From NCBI GenBank assembly GCA_027858815.1, contig JAQIBZ010000577.1, positions 1 to 38,696 on the forward strand: DNA of 38,696 nt, in the 5' to 3' direction. How positions within the stretch are numbered: position 1 is the stretch's first letter; every line of letters begins with the position of its first letter. A program made the position numbers and the translations under genes. The DNA is from Desulfobacteraceae bacterium (GTDB taxonomy: Bacteria > Desulfobacterota > Desulfobacteria > Desulfobacterales > Desulfosalsimonadaceae). Of this stretch, positions 1-8,722 are shown one piece after another. The notes beneath the pieces were generated by a model. It was not told the DNA's origin. It did not search any database and saw nothing but the letters and a program-made list of their open reading frames with translations.

Positions 1-232
1 TGCATGATTAACTGCAAAAAATCTTCCCCTTTCAGAGTGCGGTATCGTGTATCTCCGGTCTTGCTTTCAATATACTTAAAAGTGACCTGGCCGTTTTGAT
101 TGGAAACGATATTTTTTTCACTGATCACGCCCCGGTATAAATATTTGGATAAGTATTTCAGGGCGGTTATTCCGTTGCCCGCATGCCTGCAATCAACAAC
201 CCATTTGCCGGGCACGTTTTCAGGAATACGCT
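1..232 (-). pseudogene. IS91-type transposase fragment (Y2_Tnp-like), cut by the window edge
   Basis: No ORF-track line covers this stretch. Reading the minus strand by hand from about position 232 gives an open frame with the phrases VVDCRHAGNG, ALKYLSKYLYRGVI, GQVTFKYIESKTG and RTLKGEDFLQLIMH. I recognise these as the conserved C-terminal half of IS91-family (IS801/IS1294-like) rolling-circle transposases. The start and catalytic N-terminal half are absent. The fragment begins exactly where the upstream integrase fragment ends, in a different frame, so the two have been joined by a deletion. The 3' part may continue beyond position 1 of the window. The family assignment is fairly secure; the element is almost certainly inactive. 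Confidence 0.75.
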
Positions 233-399
233 TCCAACTGGTCCAGTGTTAATGTATCCGGGCAGCAATCAAAATGATCTCTGATCCGCAGGACAGACCG
301 GGAATAGGCATCAATGTTTTGGGCCTTGCCCTGAAGCTTGAGCAGTCTCAGGTGACGTTCGCAGAGCGTGTTAAATCGGTTTACTTCTGATCTCTTCAT
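220..399 (-). pseudogene. Tyrosine recombinase/integrase N-terminal fragment of the IS91-type element
   Basis: About 59 codons starting MKRSEVNRFNTL and ending LDQLEAYS. This matches the N-terminal SAM-like core-binding domain of the phage-type integrases that accompany some IS91-family transposases. I chose the ATG at 399 rather than the track start at 456 because an AAGGAG ribosome-binding site lies about 8 bases upstream of it and family members begin MKRSE. Full-length relatives run several hundred residues. Here the frame stops at TGA just after EAYS, where sequence from the middle of the transposase takes over. The catalytic domain with the Arg/His/Tyr residues is missing, so the product cannot be a working recombinase. 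Confidence 0.7.
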
Positions 400-459
400 A
401 GTGTATACTCCTTTTTTATAAGTGCCCGGAATTGGACACATAAAAAGAGTATACACTAT
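398..459. repeat. 13-bp inverted repeat around the integrase 5' end
   Basis: ATAGTGTATACTC at 398-410 is repeated as its exact reverse complement GAGTATACACTAT at 447-459. Each arm contains the palindrome GTATAC. One arm overlaps the integrase start codon and its ribosome-binding site, so the pair could be an operator or recombinase-binding site controlling the integrase. It could equally be a structural end of the element. The repeat itself is directly visible; its role is inference. Confidence 0.6.
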
Positions 460-692
460 TTTTGACTTTTCCGCCGCGTAGCGGCTTCGTTCAACTATAA
501 GAATATGTAAATATTTAGAGTAGCAAAAAGCCCGAGAGCGATGATTAGATTATTAAAGGTTCAAAAGAACAGGAGATAAATATAAGTTGTGGCTCTGTGA
601 TGGATAAGCCCGAAACCACCAACGCTGGATAGTGGATTCTTTACTTTCTTGGAGATAATTAAACAAATTTTGAACAGAAATAGGAATGGATA
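460..692. other. Intergenic region with likely IS91 terminal hairpin
   Basis: The stretch between the IS remnant and the first GT-C gene has no convincing ORF. It holds a perfect hairpin, GCCGC-GTA-GCGGC at 473-485, followed within a few bases by GTTC (489-492). IS91-family termini carry subterminal palindromes, and these elements insert next to GTTC or CTTG tetranucleotides, so this may be the outer boundary of the element. I looked for a riboswitch in the remainder and found no recognisable conserved core. An AGGAA ribosome-binding site precedes the TTG start at 693. Confidence 0.35.
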
Positions 693-2792
693 TTGTTTAA
701 GTTTACCAAAGCTTTTAAAAATTATCTGCCAGTATCATGCGATTGCCCTGCACCAAAATCTTTTCAAGATAAGTTAAAAGGAAAATATACAATTTGGGTT
801 TGTTTGATACTGACTTGCATGATATTTTTCAGTTACATGCAAGTTGTCAAATATGAATTTACGAATTTTGATGACGATAACTACGTTTATGCAAATCCCC
901 GCGTAACATCTGGCTTAACCGCTAAGAACATCGTCTGGGCATTTTCCTCTGCCCATTGTGCCAATTGGCATCCCATCACCTGGATATCTCACATGCTTGA
1001 TGTCGAAATTTATGGCATTAACGCCGGCGGTCACCATTTTACAAACTTGATTTTTCATGTTGCAAACACCATTTTGTTGTTTGTGTTTTTGAAAGGCGTA
1101 ACAGGCTCGTTTTGGTCCAGCGCATTGGTTGCGGCCTTATTCGCATTGCATCCATTGCATGTGGAATCCGTAGCATGGATATCGGAACGAAAAGATGTAT
1201 TGAGTACGTTTTTTGCGCTGCTTACGCTTATTTGCTATGGCTGGTATGGGATATATCGTATAAGTGTATGGTATCTGTCAGCTCTGCTTTTCTTTATTTT
1301 AGGATTAATGACAAAACCCATGCTTGTGACCCTTCCCTGCCTATTTTTATTGTTGGATTACTGGCCCCTCAGTCGCATTGATATTAAAAACGGATTTGAA
1401 TATAACTCATCGAGAGAATTCTCGTCAATTTCTTCATTGCTGTGGGAAAAAATACCGTTTTTCATGCTCGCTGCTTCATCTATCGTTATTACCTATTACG
1501 TTCAGCAAAGTGCAGGTGCAGTGTCGACTTACCAATTCCTTCCACTCGGAGAAAGGATATTAAATGCCTTAGTTTCATATGCGGCCTACATAGGTAAAAT
1601 GTTTTGGCCGGCCGGGCTTTCTGTTTTTTATCCCTATCCTGATTCTTTGGAGTTATGGAAAGCGAGTTTCTCCTTGGCATTGCTGACGGGAATCACCCTT
1701 TTTACAATTTGGCAAAGAAAACGTCGTCCATACTTACTTGTAGGTTGGCTCTGGTATTTTGGAATGCTTGTACCTGTAATCGGAATAGTGCAAGTTGGAG
1801 GCCAAGCAATGGCAGACCGATATATGTATATGCCGATCATCGGGCTGTTTATTATGATTTCTTGGGCAGGCTCGGATATTATGAAGCGGAAATTATTGAA
1901 ACCGATCTTCGCGGTCTTTTTGGTTACATTAGTATTGCTGATATTGATGGAAACTTCTAGAAGGCAAACCCGCCATTGGGTCAACAGTATCACGCTTTAC
2001 AATCATGCTTTGGCGGTTACTAATAATAATGAAACGGTTCACCTTAATCTCGGGAAAGCCCTGAACGACGCTGGCAAAAACTTCGAGGCCCGCAGACATT
2101 ATGAAGAAGCGCTCCGTATAAACCCGGACTTTGCTGATGCCCATCTAAACTTAGGAAGCTCCTTGCTTGATGAAGGACAAATCCGACAAGCAATCAATTA
2201 TTACAATCATGCTTTGAGATTGAAACCCGATATGGCTGCAGCTTACAACAACATCGGACTTGCACTTGTTCGCACAGGAAATTTAGAGAAAGCTATAACG
2301 TTTTTCAGAATCGCTTTGGAAAAAGATCCTGAAAACGCGGAGGCGACTATTAACTTAAAGTTGAGCAAGAATATCATGAATAAAATTTTTGAGACCGTAC
2401 GTTCTATGCGCAAAATCTTGTCAGCGGAAAACGCCAATTCACTTTCTTTGGATTTAGCTAAACTTTCTAAACGGAAAAAAGAGATGATGGAAACGGTCGA
2501 TTATTATCGAGACTCTTTGACAAAACAACCCGGCTTTAGCGGGCTCTCGGAATCTGATATACCAATTCTATTGGAAGTAATGCTAGAATATGAATGTTTG
2601 CTCCCCATAATGCTTAAAATAATCGATAATCAACCCGAGAATGGAGAGGCCTGTTACCATATCGCATGTATATATGCAAGGAAAGGTCAGTCGAGGAAAG
2701 CTGATTTATGGCTAAAACGAGCCATTAATGCCGCTCCCACCAAGCGTATTTTTTTCGAGTCGGATCCAGACATGATGAACTTGAAAAAATAA
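693..2792 (+). CDS. TMTC-like GT-C glycosyltransferase with TPR domain (paralog 1)
   Basis: A 699-residue polytopic inner-membrane protein related to TMTC (DUF1736) O-mannosyltransferases. A hydrophobic segment at about 34-50 is followed by the acidic motif FDDDNYVYANP (59-69) in the first periplasmic loop. NWHPITW (91-97) and HPLHVESVAWISERKD (153-168) follow, then GGQAMADRYMYMPIIG before the last membrane segments. Three clear TPRs lie at about 447-550, then a further helical C-terminal region of about 150 residues that scores only weakly as TPR. GT-C enzymes of this type use polyprenyl-phosphate sugars and carry their TPRs outside the cytoplasm. The start is TTG with AGGAA six bases upstream; no ATG exists before the first membrane segment. 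It is the first of three tandem paralogs. The GT-C family is clear, but sugar and acceptor are unknown. Confidence 0.85.
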   Translation: MFKFTKAFKNYLPVSCDCPAPKSFQDKLKGKYTIWVCLILTCMIFFSYMQVVKYEFTNFDDDNYVYANPRVTSGLTAKNIVWAFSSAHCANWHPITWISHMLDVEIYGINAGGHHFTNLIFHVANTILLFVFLKGVTGSFWSSALVAALFALHPLHVESVAWISERKDVLSTFFALLTLICYGWYGIYRISVWYLSALLFFILGLMTKPMLVTLPCLFLLLDYWPLSRIDIKNGFEYNSSREFSSISSLLWEKIPFFMLAASSIVITYYVQQSAGAVSTYQFLPLGERILNALVSYAAYIGKMFWPAGLSVFYPYPDSLELWKASFSLALLTGITLFTIWQRKRRPYLLVGWLWYFGMLVPVIGIVQVGGQAMADRYMYMPIIGLFIMISWAGSDIMKRKLLKPIFAVFLVTLVLLILMETSRRQTRHWVNSITLYNHALAVTNNNETVHLNLGKALNDAGKNFEARRHYEEALRINPDFADAHLNLGSSLLDEGQIRQAINYYNHALRLKPDMAAAYNNIGLALVRTGNLEKAITFFRIALEKDPENAEATINLKLSKNIMNKIFETVRSMRKILSAENANSLSLDLAKLSKRKKEMMETVDYYRDSLTKQPGFSGLSESDIPILLEVMLEYECLLPIMLKIIDNQPENGEACYHIACIYARKGQSRKADLWLKRAINAAPTKRIFFESDPDMMNLKK

Positions 2793-2846
2793 AAGACAAT
2801 GTTTAACCCCATAGCCATATCAAACTAATCTTGAAATTGTATTCTC

Positions 2847-4460
2847 ATGATCAAGTTGGAATTTAGAAAAATACTATTGATTGTTGCACTCATTATTTCT
2901 GTGTTCTCCGTTTATGGACCTGCTTTTCATTTCAACTTTGTCAATTACGACGACCCGGCCTATGTCAGTAATAATGAGACTGTTAAGGAAGGAATCAGCT
3001 TAAAAAACGTTATATGGGCATTCACTACTTTTTCAAACAGCAACTGGCATCCTTTGACTTGGCTTTCCCATATGTTAGATGTGACGCTTTTTGGATTAAA
3101 TGCTGGATATCACCACCTTATAAATGTGGTGATTCACACCTGCAATACTCTTCTACTTTTTTGCTTGTTTTATTTGGTTACCCACCACACTTATAAAAGT
3201 TTGATTTTAGCAGCTTTTTTCGGGTTACACCCTATTCATGTGGAATCTGTAGCCTGGATTTCAGAACGTAAGGATTTATTGTGCGCCTTTTTCTGGCTTT
3301 CAGCTATGGTTGCTTATTACCGTTATACTCAAAAACCATCGCCTGAAAGGTATCTTATCTCATTTATACTTTTTATTTTTGGCGCACTATCCAAACCGAT
3401 GATGGTTACATTCCCCTTCGTCTTATTGCTGTTCGATTACTGGCCATTGAATCGGTATTTAGGTTCTGACCGTATTTCACATTATCATTTTACAAAGAGT
3501 CCGTGGGTATGGTTGATCATTGAAAAAATACCAATGATGCTTGTTACCATAATAATTAGTTATGTTGCATTACTTTCTCAATCCAAAGGCGGTTCGATAG
3601 CGGAATTGCCCATTATGGTGCGTTTCGCAAATGCGGTAATATCCTATCTTATTTATTTAAAAAAAATGATCTGGCCAGGAGAGCTGGCGGTCATATATCC
3701 TTTTCAAACACCTTCTTTATGGCTGGCCGCAGCCGGTTTCATAGCTATTGTATGCATTCTGATTATCTCTTTTACAGTTCGTAATAAGTATCCCTATGTT
3801 TTAGTCGGTTTTTTGTGGTTTTTCGGCACGCTTGTTCCCGTGATAGGTTTTATCCAGGTAGGTTCCCAGGCCTTGGCTGATCGATATACTTATATACCGA
3901 GTATCGGTTTTTTTGTGGCAGTTATTTGGGGAGGGGCATCTCTTATCAAACAGCTAATACCGGATAAATTTTTAAAGAAAGTAATCATTACGATAGTAAC
4001 GATGACCGCGTTGACATTGATGATGTTGTTATCATACAGTCAGGTGCGTTACTGGGAAAACAGCGTCACATTAATGACAAATGCCGTTCGCGTCACAGAA
4101 AACAATTATATCGCACATGAAAATTTGGGGCTTGCACTATCGGAATTGGGACTTCACGATAAAGCGTTATTCCATTTTAACCAGGTAATTACAATTAATC
4201 CCGATTATGCGCCAGCATATATGAATATTGGCAGTTATTATCTGCTTCATAAGCAATACAATAAGGCAGTCTCCTTTTACCAGAAAACGATTTCCCTGGA
4301 TCCCAGTCTTGTAAGATCCTATGCGCTGATGGGAAAAGCTTTGTCTGCGCTGGGAAAACAGGAAAAAGCGGCAATGTATTTTGAAAAAGTCCGTCAATTA
4401 AGTCCTGGTGAGGAAAGCTTACAAGCGTTGAGAAAGTTTGAACAATCCGAAAAGGATTAA
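2847..4460 (+). CDS. TMTC-like GT-C glycosyltransferase with TPR domain (paralog 2)
   Basis: A 537-residue polytopic membrane protein with the same layout as its upstream neighbour: NYDDPAYVSNN (33-43) in the first outer loop, NWHPLTW (66-72), HPIHVESVAWISERKD (128-143) and GSQALADRYTYIPSIG before the last membrane segments. About three TPRs run from residue 420 to 530, and the protein ends soon after, so it lacks the long tail of paralog 1. Family knowledge points to transfer of a lipid-linked hexose, mannose in animal TMTCs, to an exported protein. It lies 54 bases after paralog 1 and 22 before paralog 3, suggesting one transcript. No strong ribosome-binding site precedes the ATG. The three neighbours are well diverged, so the tandem array is not a fresh duplication. 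Confidence 0.85.
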   Translation: MIKLEFRKILLIVALIISVFSVYGPAFHFNFVNYDDPAYVSNNETVKEGISLKNVIWAFTTFSNSNWHPLTWLSHMLDVTLFGLNAGYHHLINVVIHTCNTLLLFCLFYLVTHHTYKSLILAAFFGLHPIHVESVAWISERKDLLCAFFWLSAMVAYYRYTQKPSPERYLISFILFIFGALSKPMMVTFPFVLLLFDYWPLNRYLGSDRISHYHFTKSPWVWLIIEKIPMMLVTIIISYVALLSQSKGGSIAELPIMVRFANAVISYLIYLKKMIWPGELAVIYPFQTPSLWLAAAGFIAIVCILIISFTVRNKYPYVLVGFLWFFGTLVPVIGFIQVGSQALADRYTYIPSIGFFVAVIWGGASLIKQLIPDKFLKKVIITIVTMTALTLMMLLSYSQVRYWENSVTLMTNAVRVTENNYIAHENLGLALSELGLHDKALFHFNQVITINPDYAPAYMNIGSYYLLHKQYNKAVSFYQKTISLDPSLVRSYALMGKALSALGKQEKAAMYFEKVRQLSPGEESLQALRKFEQSEKD

Positions 4461-4482
4461 AAAATGACTAAAGGATGATCGA

Positions 4483-6252
4483 TTGAAAAGCATTTCATTT
4501 CACAAAAAACTGAACAAGGATTTTCTTTACGTGTCAGGTCTTGTTTTGTTTTTGGGTATTTCAGTACTTTTAATATTTAAAGAGGTTTCCTCTTTCAAAT
4601 TTATTACCCTTGATGACTATACCTATATCGTTAATAATTTATTTATTCAAAAAGGGTTGAGCCTTGAAGGTATAAAATGGGCTTTTTCCGGTTCCATTAG
4701 TATGTATATACCGTTAACATTTATTTCTTATATGTTTGATTGGCAAATTTACAATGGATATTCCGGAGGGTTTCATTTTACTAATTTGGTACTCCATATG
4801 TTTAACAGTATCCTTCTCTTCACCGTATTAAAAAAATATACAAAAACATTATTGCCCAGTGTTTTTGTGGCCTTTTTGTTTGCTTTTCACCCGATTCATG
4901 TTGAATCAGTTGCCTGGGCTAGCGAACGCAAAGATGTTTTGAGCACCTTTTTTTTTCTCATTTCGATTTTTTTCTATCATCGTCAGATAAAAAAGCCTAA
5001 TACGCTCAATTCAATATTGGTCAGTTTAAGTTATTTGTTGGGACTATTATCAAAACCAATGCTTGTTACTTTTCCGTTTGTACTTCTTCTCTTGGATTAT
5101 TGGCCTCTGAATCGTTTCTGTCTCAATGTTCCAAGTATGAAGCAAAGGCACCAACTGAAATTTCATATATTAAGGTTTATAGAACTATTGCGAGAAAAAA
5201 CCTCTCTTTTTTTACTCTCAATCACGTTTAGCTTATTTATCTTAATGGCCCAAAGATCCCACGGAGGATTGGCTTCATTTCAAGTCATTCCTTTGAATAT
5301 ACGTATTGAGAACGCTATCTTATCTTATGCGATGTATCTGAAAAAATTATTCTGGCCCATTGATTTGGCGGTATTTTATCCTCATCCCATGGATACCATT
5401 TCAAATACTGCATTGGGAATATCTGTTTTACTGTTATTGGGAATAACGGTTTGGATAATTAAAGTTGGAAAAAAGTATCCTTATTTGCCAGTGGGTTGGT
5501 TTTGGTACCTGGGGACAATGATTCCGGTGACAGGTATTTCTCAATCCGGTATGCAGGCCATGGCTGACCGTTTCGCTTATATCCCTTTTATTGGATTATA
5601 TATTATACTTTGCTGGGGAACCTTTTCTCTAATCAATAGATTAAGCCCAAAATACAACTATTATGCTTATATTGGTCTAATTATCATTACCATTTCAGTA
5701 CTTATGGCTCTTACCCGCAGTCAGCTTGATCTTTGGCGTGACAGTGAAACATTGTATGCACATACGCTCAAGGTAACTCAAAATAATTATATAATGCATT
5801 ATGCCATGGGTGATATTTTCGCAAAAAAAGCCAATCTTCAAGAAGCAAAAAATCAGTTTCATAAAGCCGTTCAAATAGAGCCCCGATTTATCAATGCAAT
5901 ATTTTCTATTGGCAAAATCAATCAGATCGAGGGGAAACTAAAAGATGCCTTACTTATGTATTATCAGGTAATTGAACAGAGGCCGAATTATTATCCCGTC
6001 CATAAACAGTTAGGATATCTATGGTTGCAACTAGGCAATCTTGACAAAGCAATTTTTTATTTGCAAAATGCGGTTTCCATCAATCCTGAAAATGCGAAAT
6101 TGCATAATGATTTAGCTTCTGTTCTTTTAAATGAACAAAACATAGAGAAGGCTATTTTTCAGTTCAAAAAAGCGATAGAGCTGAAACCCAAAAATCAAGA
6201 GTATCAAAAAAATTATAAAAAAGCACTCAAGCTATCTTTATCAGGTAAGTGA
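4483..6252 (+). CDS. TMTC-like GT-C glycosyltransferase with TPR domain (paralog 3)
   Basis: A 589-residue membrane protein with TLDDYTYIVNN (42-52), HPIHVESVAWASERKD (136-151) and SGMQAMADRFAYIPFIG. Four or five TPRs fill about 435-585. It differs from paralogs 1 and 2 where they have NWHP(I/L)TW: here the loop reads SMYIPLTFISYMFD, so the conserved Trp-His pair is lost while the acidic pair D44-D45 is kept. That may mean a different donor, a different acceptor or altered activity. It starts at TTG 4483 with AAGGA at 4471-4475, seven bases away. It is the last of the tandem trio. The GT-C/TMTC-like family is confident; specific function unknown. Confidence 0.83.
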   Translation: MKSISFHKKLNKDFLYVSGLVLFLGISVLLIFKEVSSFKFITLDDYTYIVNNLFIQKGLSLEGIKWAFSGSISMYIPLTFISYMFDWQIYNGYSGGFHFTNLVLHMFNSILLFTVLKKYTKTLLPSVFVAFLFAFHPIHVESVAWASERKDVLSTFFFLISIFFYHRQIKKPNTLNSILVSLSYLLGLLSKPMLVTFPFVLLLLDYWPLNRFCLNVPSMKQRHQLKFHILRFIELLREKTSLFLLSITFSLFILMAQRSHGGLASFQVIPLNIRIENAILSYAMYLKKLFWPIDLAVFYPHPMDTISNTALGISVLLLLGITVWIIKVGKKYPYLPVGWFWYLGTMIPVTGISQSGMQAMADRFAYIPFIGLYIILCWGTFSLINRLSPKYNYYAYIGLIIITISVLMALTRSQLDLWRDSETLYAHTLKVTQNNYIMHYAMGDIFAKKANLQEAKNQFHKAVQIEPRFINAIFSIGKINQIEGKLKDALLMYYQVIEQRPNYYPVHKQLGYLWLQLGNLDKAIFYLQNAVSINPENAKLHNDLASVLLNEQNIEKAIFQFKKAIELKPKNQEYQKNYKKALKLSLSGK

Positions 6253-6360
6253 AACCCTTTATCAATCTCACAATAACAATACAATATTTACAAATGAATT
6301 ATTTGACTTCGTAAAGATCATTCTTGCAATCACTTAAGAAATTGAAATCAGGTAGGCCAA

Positions 6361-8487
6361 TTGAATTTTCGATTTAATTATCCAGAGAAAAATAAAGCAA
6401 TAAACTTATCTTTTTCTCTTCTTTTTTTTGGGTGTACCTTTCTGGTTTTTGCAGTACTTTTTATCCGGCAGCCCATTGAAGCAGTTGATACGGATTTGTG
6501 GTATCACTTAAACGGGGGAAGATATTTTTTCGATAATAATGAAATCGCTAGTAACAGTTTTTTTTCATTTCTTTCACCTGAGCGTATAAAAGTTAATTAT
6601 TATTGGCTTTTTCAGGTTTTGGTTTATAAAGTGTATTCTTTTTCAGGGTATCATGGCCTGATATTTTTGCGAGCTTTTGTCTTTTTATTAATTATTTCAT
6701 TGCTATATAGTTTTTTAGACAAAACGCAAAACCGAAAGCTGCTGCCATTTATTTTTATGTTGTTTGGGCTGTTGCTTTTAATGCGATGCCTGCTTGTCAG
6801 GCCGCATATTTTTTCATTTTTATTTCTAATTTTATTTATTTATATTCTTGAAATAGCCCCTCAAAAATCAATTTGTTTACCTTTTATTGGGTTATTATGG
6901 GTAAATATGCACGGCATCGCATATCCTGTGATGATATTGATCATAGTCTCCTATACTACCGGTATTTTTTATAAGAGAATTAAAAATAACGCCCCGCTTG
7001 ATAAAAAGCAAATTCTTCAGCTTCTTTTTCTCACATTTTCAATGTTAACTATTTTTGTTTCTCCTCATGGAACAAAATTACTGACGGTTCCTTTTATTTC
7101 GACAAAATATGCTTCCCAGTATATTCAGGAGCTGGGGGGAAGGGGTATGCATATCGCTGATTTCTTGACTTTTCACGTTACTAATCTGGCACCTTCACTG
7201 CAAACAATTTTTAATATTATTTTTTTAATGGTGATCAGTTCTGTAATTATAAAATCGTTTAAAAAGAAACTGCGAATCAGTCATATTTTACTTTTTGGGG
7301 GGGCAACCTTTTTGCTTATAAAAAGCAGCTCTCGATTTATGTATGAATTTTCATTGCTTTCTTTACCGTTGCTCAATACAAAAAACGTTTTCGTTCGCGA
7401 TGATAAAGTTTCATATATAAACAATTTCTTTTATTATTCCTGTTTTCTTGTACTTTTAATTTCCACGTATGGTCACGCTGCAAAGTATTTTTCAAACCCG
7501 CCCACATATCCTGTTTCCATGGTCGGATTACCAACGGGTATTTCTACTTTTTTAAAAAAGATAGACACAAAAGGAACTGTTTTAAATTTTCCTAATACTG
7601 GAGGGTATTTACAATGGATGCTTTATCCGGATTACCAGATTGCAATGGACATGGAAGTGCCTCACTTGTTTACTGACAAAGACTTTTTTTATGTTCTGAA
7701 TGCATTTTTTGATGATTCCGGTTTTAAAAATTTTTATGCTCAATATAATCCGTCTTACATTACCGTTCCGATTTATATTTATCTGAATTATAATATTTTG
7801 AAAAAATTTAGCCCGGAATATGTTTGCGTATTTTTTGATGATGCAGAAGCTCTTTTTGTAAATAAAGCAAAACTGCCAGAAATCGCTGATGAATTTGCAT
7901 TGACATTAGATCCCGCGTTGCTGGTAAATTTTGATATGTCGCTATTGCAGCGCGGTATTCAGAAAAACCATGAAATTATACAGGATCTTTTTCATGTTGA
8001 GACTATTTACCCAAACTGCAAAATGATCAACTGGGCAATTTCAAATATTTTCATTGATAAAAAAGAATATGATTCGGCTGAGAAATATGCATCTCGAATT
8101 ATACAGGATTTTCCTGACTCATATATTGGGTATAATTTATTGGGGGATATCAAATCATATGCTGAATTGTATAATGAGGCAATTTTAGATTACAAAACCG
8201 CCCTTGAGAAAACTGATGATTTGGATATCTATAAAAAATTGAGCGTTTGTTATGTCAAAATTGAAAATTACCAAAAAGCCTACCATACATTAAAAAAGGG
8301 ATTAGACATTTACTCAACAGAAATTCAACATGAAGATATTTTTAAACTTGGCTTGCTTGCACTGCAACTTAACAAAAAGGACGAAGCTCGAATGCTTATG
8401 GAATTTGCAGATTATAAAACGCCTGATAGTGAGACTGATTTGAAAAACCGGATTCAAATCATTTTAGATAACGCAAACGTTAATTAG
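6361..8487 (+). CDS. Polytopic GT-C-like membrane protein with C-terminal TPRs
   Basis: A 708-residue protein not close to the TMTC group. After a first hydrophobic segment (about 15-35) the outer loop reads AVDTDLWYHLNGGRYFF (41-57). This Asp-rich segment with a following WYHL/GGRYF pattern is common in uncharacterised bacterial GT-C-fold proteins. About ten further hydrophobic segments reach residue 380, then a soluble periplasm-like domain, then two or three TPR-like repeats at about 565-690 (for example YNEAILDYKTALEKT). Start is TTG 6361 with GGTAGG just upstream. The coding sequence is strikingly A+T rich. Position in a run of GT-C genes supports a glycosyltransferase role, but I cannot assign a family name with certainty. 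Confidence 0.65.
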   Translation: MNFRFNYPEKNKAINLSFSLLFFGCTFLVFAVLFIRQPIEAVDTDLWYHLNGGRYFFDNNEIASNSFFSFLSPERIKVNYYWLFQVLVYKVYSFSGYHGLIFLRAFVFLLIISLLYSFLDKTQNRKLLPFIFMLFGLLLLMRCLLVRPHIFSFLFLILFIYILEIAPQKSICLPFIGLLWVNMHGIAYPVMILIIVSYTTGIFYKRIKNNAPLDKKQILQLLFLTFSMLTIFVSPHGTKLLTVPFISTKYASQYIQELGGRGMHIADFLTFHVTNLAPSLQTIFNIIFLMVISSVIIKSFKKKLRISHILLFGGATFLLIKSSSRFMYEFSLLSLPLLNTKNVFVRDDKVSYINNFFYYSCFLVLLISTYGHAAKYFSNPPTYPVSMVGLPTGISTFLKKIDTKGTVLNFPNTGGYLQWMLYPDYQIAMDMEVPHLFTDKDFFYVLNAFFDDSGFKNFYAQYNPSYITVPIYIYLNYNILKKFSPEYVCVFFDDAEALFVNKAKLPEIADEFALTLDPALLVNFDMSLLQRGIQKNHEIIQDLFHVETIYPNCKMINWAISNIFIDKKEYDSAEKYASRIIQDFPDSYIGYNLLGDIKSYAELYNEAILDYKTALEKTDDLDIYKKLSVCYVKIENYQKAYHTLKKGLDIYSTEIQHEDIFKLGLLALQLNKKDEARMLMEFADYKTPDSETDLKNRIQIILDNANVN

Positions 8488-8722
8488 TGCGTTAATTGCT
8501 TTCGCATAACACAAGGTACGAAAATGGCCACTGTGATAGTTCTAATTTATCTTATCCCCCCGATAAATTCCACTCCGATAGGCAATGTTACAGAATATAT
8601 TCCTTGAAATTGAGGTGGAAAATATGCGGAAAATAAAAGGTTGCAACCGTATGTTGTTGTGACTATTTTTTTCGTTTTATTACTCAGCAACCTGAATGTC
8701 GTGATTTAGATAAGGTATTAAT
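8488..8722. other. Intergenic region, no supported gene
   Basis: These 235 bases separate two GT-C genes. They include a 12-codon frame starting MRKIKGCNRM at 8623 behind GAGGTGG, and in another frame a short hydrophobic stretch ending LLLSNLNVVI. Neither is long enough or recognisable, so I read them as coding debris or an untranslated leader. An AAGG ribosome-binding site at 8712-8715 serves the next gene. No terminator hairpin was seen. Confidence 0.4.

Noticed and set aside
560-640. Possible riboswitch in the leader before the first GT-C gene
   Set aside because: I compared it mentally with cyclic-di-GMP (GEMM) and other common motifs; no conserved core or convincing pairing was found.
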